From contig JAKMXF010000255.1 of NCBI GenBank assembly GCA_024704765.1, forward strand, positions 372,001-436,000: a stretch of DNA of 64,000 bases, read 5' to 3'. Shown here one piece after another: positions 60,454-64,000 of the stretch. The position numbers were made by a program, and so were the translations under genes. Each line of letters begins with the position of its first letter. The stretch's first letter is position 1. The stretch is from Oopsacas minuta (lineage: Eukaryota; Porifera; Hexactinellida; Lyssacinosida; Leucopsacidae). The notes beneath the pieces are model-generated. The model was not told the DNA's origin. It did no database searches and worked only from the letters and a program-made list of their open reading frames with translations.

Positions 60454-61315
60454 TTAACCTTACTCAAATGCTGCTTAATTTCATATTTATTTGCTCTTGG
60501 ATATATTCAATATTTGCTCAAAACTTATTGAATTCTAGAAATTGGTAGGAAGCATAAAACTAAAGTGCGTAGTATTAGATAACATTTATAGATCTGACAA
60601 TGTAGACATTACCAAAACACGTCTTGTTTCAGATTGGCTTTAGAAAATGGTCTATTCAGTATCAGGTAGAAAACTCATCCCTCTACATATTTGAAGATAT
60701 TTCCCAGTAATTATGTAATGAATAAGTACCACTCAGTAGAAATTACTATTAACACACAATTTGATAGTTGCAAAATTTGATCTGTTTGTCTATATAAATA
60801 TAACATAGTAATAGCTCTAAGTACAAATTTAGATCCATCTTCTACGTTTGAATATTATCAAGGAATATAATTGTCCCGATTAACCCATCATGATTATTTA
60901 CTATGTATATAAAAGTTAAGGTAGTAAATAAGATGCAAATTGCTTAACAAACCATTATTACAAGTTATTCCGAATTTATATCTCGATTTCATTAAAAACT
61001 TTTGATACCATAACTAGAATCGCTTAAAACTGATTGGGCTAAAAGTGACCAAAATTTCGCAGCAGGACACCTTATATTGGATTGAAATCCAAATTAGCAA
61101 TTTTTTATGGAAATATTTGGTTTATCTGGATAAAAGTCTAGAATATGAGCGATAATAATTCAAAATATTATGTAATCGGGATAAGAAATCCTGATTAACC
61201 GATTCGATCTCACAAATATCCGATGATATTTGTATGTAAAAAATCTGTTCCCCAACATTGTCCCGTTAAAGCGGCTTCCACTGTATTGATATTTTATATT
61301 CAATAGAAATCATAT
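60454..61315. other. Gap between the tandem oxidase genes
   Basis: AT-rich, with no gene. Fragments near 60875 (TGTCCCGATTAACC) and 61256-61285 (CCGTTAAAGCGGCTTCCACTGTA) look like the two ends of a pogo-type element about 400 bp long, but the pairing is imperfect. Confidence 0.45.
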
Positions 61316-63041
61316 ATGGGACATAGTCATTCCCACCAAAAGAGAGGAGCTGATCATCCAAGAAAGAAACCTCAAACTCATGATACACATGGAGGTACTG
61401 TTGATAAATCATTTATGTAATATATAATACCAAAAACGAAAATAAATCAAATAATAAACACTCAGGGGGCGGATCTAAAGGGGAGTTTTGGGATTGTGAC
61501 CCCCTAAAACCCTCCTTTTACAAAATTCCTCGAACCTCACTTGATACTGTGTTATTCATAGTTTTCCAGTTTATAAGCCAATAATATGAATTTTTCATTA
61601 TTTTGTCAGAAAATTGCGGTAAATATCCAATAATTAACTTTTCACTGGATATCATGTCAAATCCCGGTGTAGCAGCTCAAATTAAACCCCCCCCCTACCA
61701 GAGAATACCTTCTGAGCCTAGATCAGTGTTTCTCAACGTCTGACATCGCATTTCACCCTTAGCGACCCCCAGGTTCTTCCATAGCCTCCGGCTCCCTATC
61801 TTTTAATCATCATTATACTCTAATTTTTGTAATAGCAATGATTAATTTTTCAGTTAATCTACCAAACAACAATTGAAAAATTTCGTTTTGGCATTTTGAA
61901 TAGAACTACGTATAACTATCCAAAATATATAATAAATATTGCAGAAAATATGATATTTAATATCAACAAACTGATTCAGTGAATAATGTTACCGAATAAG
62001 TATTATTATTCAGAATACTTCTATGTTTGGATGTGTTTTGATCGATATTATCTGGTTAGATAATATAAATATTTGTCCAAGTTCTGAACCAGGTCAAGTC
62101 GAAATTAATTGACTAGGTGAACCGATTTTGTGTGGTCAGTGACCCAAAATCCTGGTGGTGGATATTCCTTAAACATAATCTTCCCCAATTCCTCCACAAG
62201 GGGGCCAAGTGGACCCCGTTGAGAATCACTGGCCTAGACTAACCTCCTAGGTATAAACCAGCCAGGCCTGATTAACCCCCCTTTCGAGGATATAATCTGG
62301 GCTAGCCCGGTTTATGCCTGGGGGTCGATCTAGGATAGACCAGACTATACCCGGGGTTAAACTGGGTTGGGAGGTTAATCTAGGCTGTTACACTGGGATA
62401 AGCCAGGCATAGTGTACAACAGATTTATCAAAATTATATATTTAGAAAGAATCCATCTTGAAGCTTCCTTCTTAACTGAAAGGATCTCACATTTAAAAGG
62501 GAAATCGATTTCAGAAATTGTGGAATTATTCAAAGAATATTTCATCGAATTTCCTGAAAATGAGTTGGTAATAGAATTGGATAGTTTTGAGAAAAGATTC
62601 GACATATTCATTAAATGGCTTGCAGGTATTGAGAACCCAAAAATTGCAACAGAACCAAGTGAATTCATAAATTGGTCCGAAACTCAAAAGATCAAGGAAA
62701 GCTACATTTGCTCGCCACGAAACAAGGCTGGCATCATTGAAATATTGAATCACCCAGAATATAAAGGAAGGCATATTGGTTTGTTAGGCTCCACTCACTC
62801 ATGGGATAATCTATACGGTAATGATGGGTCAGTACTGCTAAATTTTCTACTTTTCAAAGGTCCAAATGGTAAGGCAATTGAAAAAGTCAATATAGATGAA
62901 GGTATCATAAATATTTCAGCTGGGTGTTCTATCCTACAGAAACATGGCTTATTGGGGATAAGTAAGGATCCTATCCTGTTACCCAATTGTGTTATATTCA
63001 CAGATGGACATTATGCTGGATTCACTGCAACTGGATGTCAT
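61316..63041 (+). CDS. Aldonolactone-oxidase-like flavoprotein B, 5' part (runs off the window)
   Basis: Exons 61316-61394 and 62446-63041, in the same phases as oxidase A. The third exon (starting like GCSFTEG in A) is not found up to 64000, so the gene continues beyond the window. The N-terminus MGHSHSHQKRG has a Gly2 (possible myristoylation) and several His that could bind metal. Key segments match A: FINWSETQK, GLLGSTHSWDN, ISAGCSILQKHG, LLPNCVIFTDGHYAG. Here the position of the flavin-linking His is His144, kept as in gulonolactone oxidase, unlike A. Intron 1 is 1.05 kb and holds a hAT-type element and a GGTTAATCTAGG-rich repeat. Confidence 0.75.
61724..62231. mobile_element. hAT-type miniature element with 8-bp target duplication
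   Basis: 508 bp with ends CAGTGTTTCTCAACG and CGTTGAGAATCACTG. The flanks gcctagat (61716-61723) and gcctagac (62232-62239) form an 8-bp duplication with one mismatch, as expected for hAT. No transposase inside. Lies in intron 1 of oxidase B. Confidence 0.88.
62240..62405. repeat. Cluster of short GGTTAAnCTnGG repeats
   Basis: About 165 bp in which GGTTAA(T/A)CT(A/G)GG-like units and their complements recur (for example GTTAAACTGGGTTGGGAGG then GTTAATCTAGGC), giving a partly palindromic block just before exon 2 of oxidase B. It begins at the edge of the hAT-type element. Confidence 0.6.
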
Positions 63042-63099
63042 GTGAGTTATTGAAATGTTTATATAAGTTTAGGATTCAATGATTTAGCTGGGCGGTAAA

Positions 63100-63435
63100 A
63101 TTTGTCATAAACAATGAAATATAAAAAATGTAATAAGTCAGAATCTACATTTCACGAATTATTTAAACACCAACGCGCTTCGCTTACTAGGGCGCTGTGC
63201 GACAGCTTAGGGCCTCAAGTTAGATTAACTATTAAACAGATAAATTTCTTAGTGCTTTTGGTCGCTACGCGACGTGATAAACTCGACACTTCGTACCTTG
63301 GGTTTATAATATTACCAGAAATTTGTATCATCCATGCTCCATCCAAATTACATTCAATGGCCCTCTGTGGTGGCACTGGAGATGCTATGTCGCTTATGGT
63401 TAGTAATCTCAGCACTTCGTGCCTTGGGTATTAAG
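63100..63435. repeat. GC-rich repeat remnant
   Basis: A GC-rich island with short palindromes (CGCTACGCGACG) and a 24-bp unit seen twice, CTCGACACTTCGTACCTTGGG near 63281 and CTCAGCACTTCGTGCCTTGGG near 63408. Probably part of a dispersed repeat; no ends identified. Confidence 0.5.
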
Positions 63436-63761
63436 AAATTCTAAATTTTTGATTTTTTTGTACAGTCATAATGACGTAATAATCCCATGATTAGTTAGCT
63501 TCTGGTCACAACATGTGACATATTGAGGGGTACCTGTGATTCAAATTTCAAACTTCTATCATATATATTGGCTGAGCAGTGATAAATAATGTGATGTTTC
63601 GAAAATCCAAAAAGGACGTCATAATTTCGTCATTGGTGTGAATTTTTGTCCAAGATTCTAACTTGTTCGAGCCAAGCCCAAAATACTCCTGTATGCCAAA
63701 AATCAGCCCTGGGGTCCTTCAGTTTCTTCAATCAATCCTGGACATACAACATATATATATA

Positions 63762-63930
63762 TATACATATCAAGGTTGCAACCGAATAGTTCAATATTCG
63801 GTTACCAACTTAATATCAGTCTTCGGTATTCGGTTGGTCAAACCGAACAATATCAGTATTTGGTTAGGTTGCTATTCATGAATACTGATATTCGGTTTTA
63901 TCGGTTACAACCTTGATATATAAACACATA
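63762..63930. repeat. Foldback repeat with ATTCGGTT units
   Basis: ATATCAAGGTTGCAACCGA at the left pairs with TCGGTTACAACCTTGATAT at the right. The interior repeats ATATTCGGTT-like words in both orientations. A TA dinucleotide run precedes it. It lies in the presumed intron of oxidase B. Confidence 0.7.
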
Positions 63931-64000
63931 TATAAATACACAGATTAATTGCGTTTAATAGTATAGATAAATTAACAAACAGAGTACGACATAAATAGTA

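Noticed and set aside
63215-63434. Short frames on both strands in the GC-rich repeat
   Set aside because: Explained by the repeat's base composition, and not the missing third exon of oxidase B.

Overview
This is a eukaryotic, AT-rich, intron-bearing genomic window that most resembles a metazoan, and my best guess is a sponge or another early-branching animal. The animal signature comes from a Notch-ligand DSL domain, an adhesion GPCR, a ZAR1-type 3CxxC zinc finger, NAA25, importin-4, LAS1L, FKBP8 and RNF7 (RBX2). Introns are mostly 40-150 bp, with a few multi-kilobase ones. Many short terminal-inverted-repeat elements sit in introns and gaps. No bacterial, viral or organellar genes, tRNAs, rRNAs or CRISPR arrays were seen.

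Layout. 1-3.5 kb: a minus-strand single-exon 3CxxC zinc-finger protein with an N-terminal acylation signal. 3.6-14.4 kb, minus: a four-exon gene for a predicted protein of 2868 residues. It begins like a Delta/Jagged ligand (signal peptide, MNNL-like domain, six-cysteine DSL) and continues through 11 EGF, 12-13 FN3, 5 more EGF and a hormone-receptor domain into GAIN/GPS and seven membrane helices. This Notch-ligand/adhesion-GPCR fusion is the outstanding feature of the window. 15.6-25.1 kb, minus: NAA25 in about 29 exons. 25.7-34.8 kb, minus: IPO4 in seven exons. 37-43 kb, minus: a protein faintly like PRAS40/Lobe, then two NMNAT-type paralogues sharing a near-identical 194-bp tract.

43.8-53.8 kb, plus: a seven-exon coiled-coil gene. 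Its second intron (6.6 kb) holds four complete genes: a PhyH-family dioxygenase, RNF7, an unrecognised basic protein and FKBP8. 54.4-56.1 kb, minus: a coiled-coil/beta-propeller protein. 56.4-57.8 kb, minus: LAS1L. 58.2-64 kb, plus: two tandem aldonolactone-oxidase-like flavoproteins, the second running off the window.

The genes do not form one pathway. Most are housekeeping genes: N-terminal acetylation, nuclear import, NAD synthesis, cullin-RING ubiquitylation, rRNA processing and mitochondrial chaperoning. The accessory interest lies in the fusion receptor, the tandem duplicates, the nested gene cluster and the inverted-repeat elements. Exon boundaries were set by hand from GT/AG sites, phase closure and family similarity; they are predictions without transcript support.
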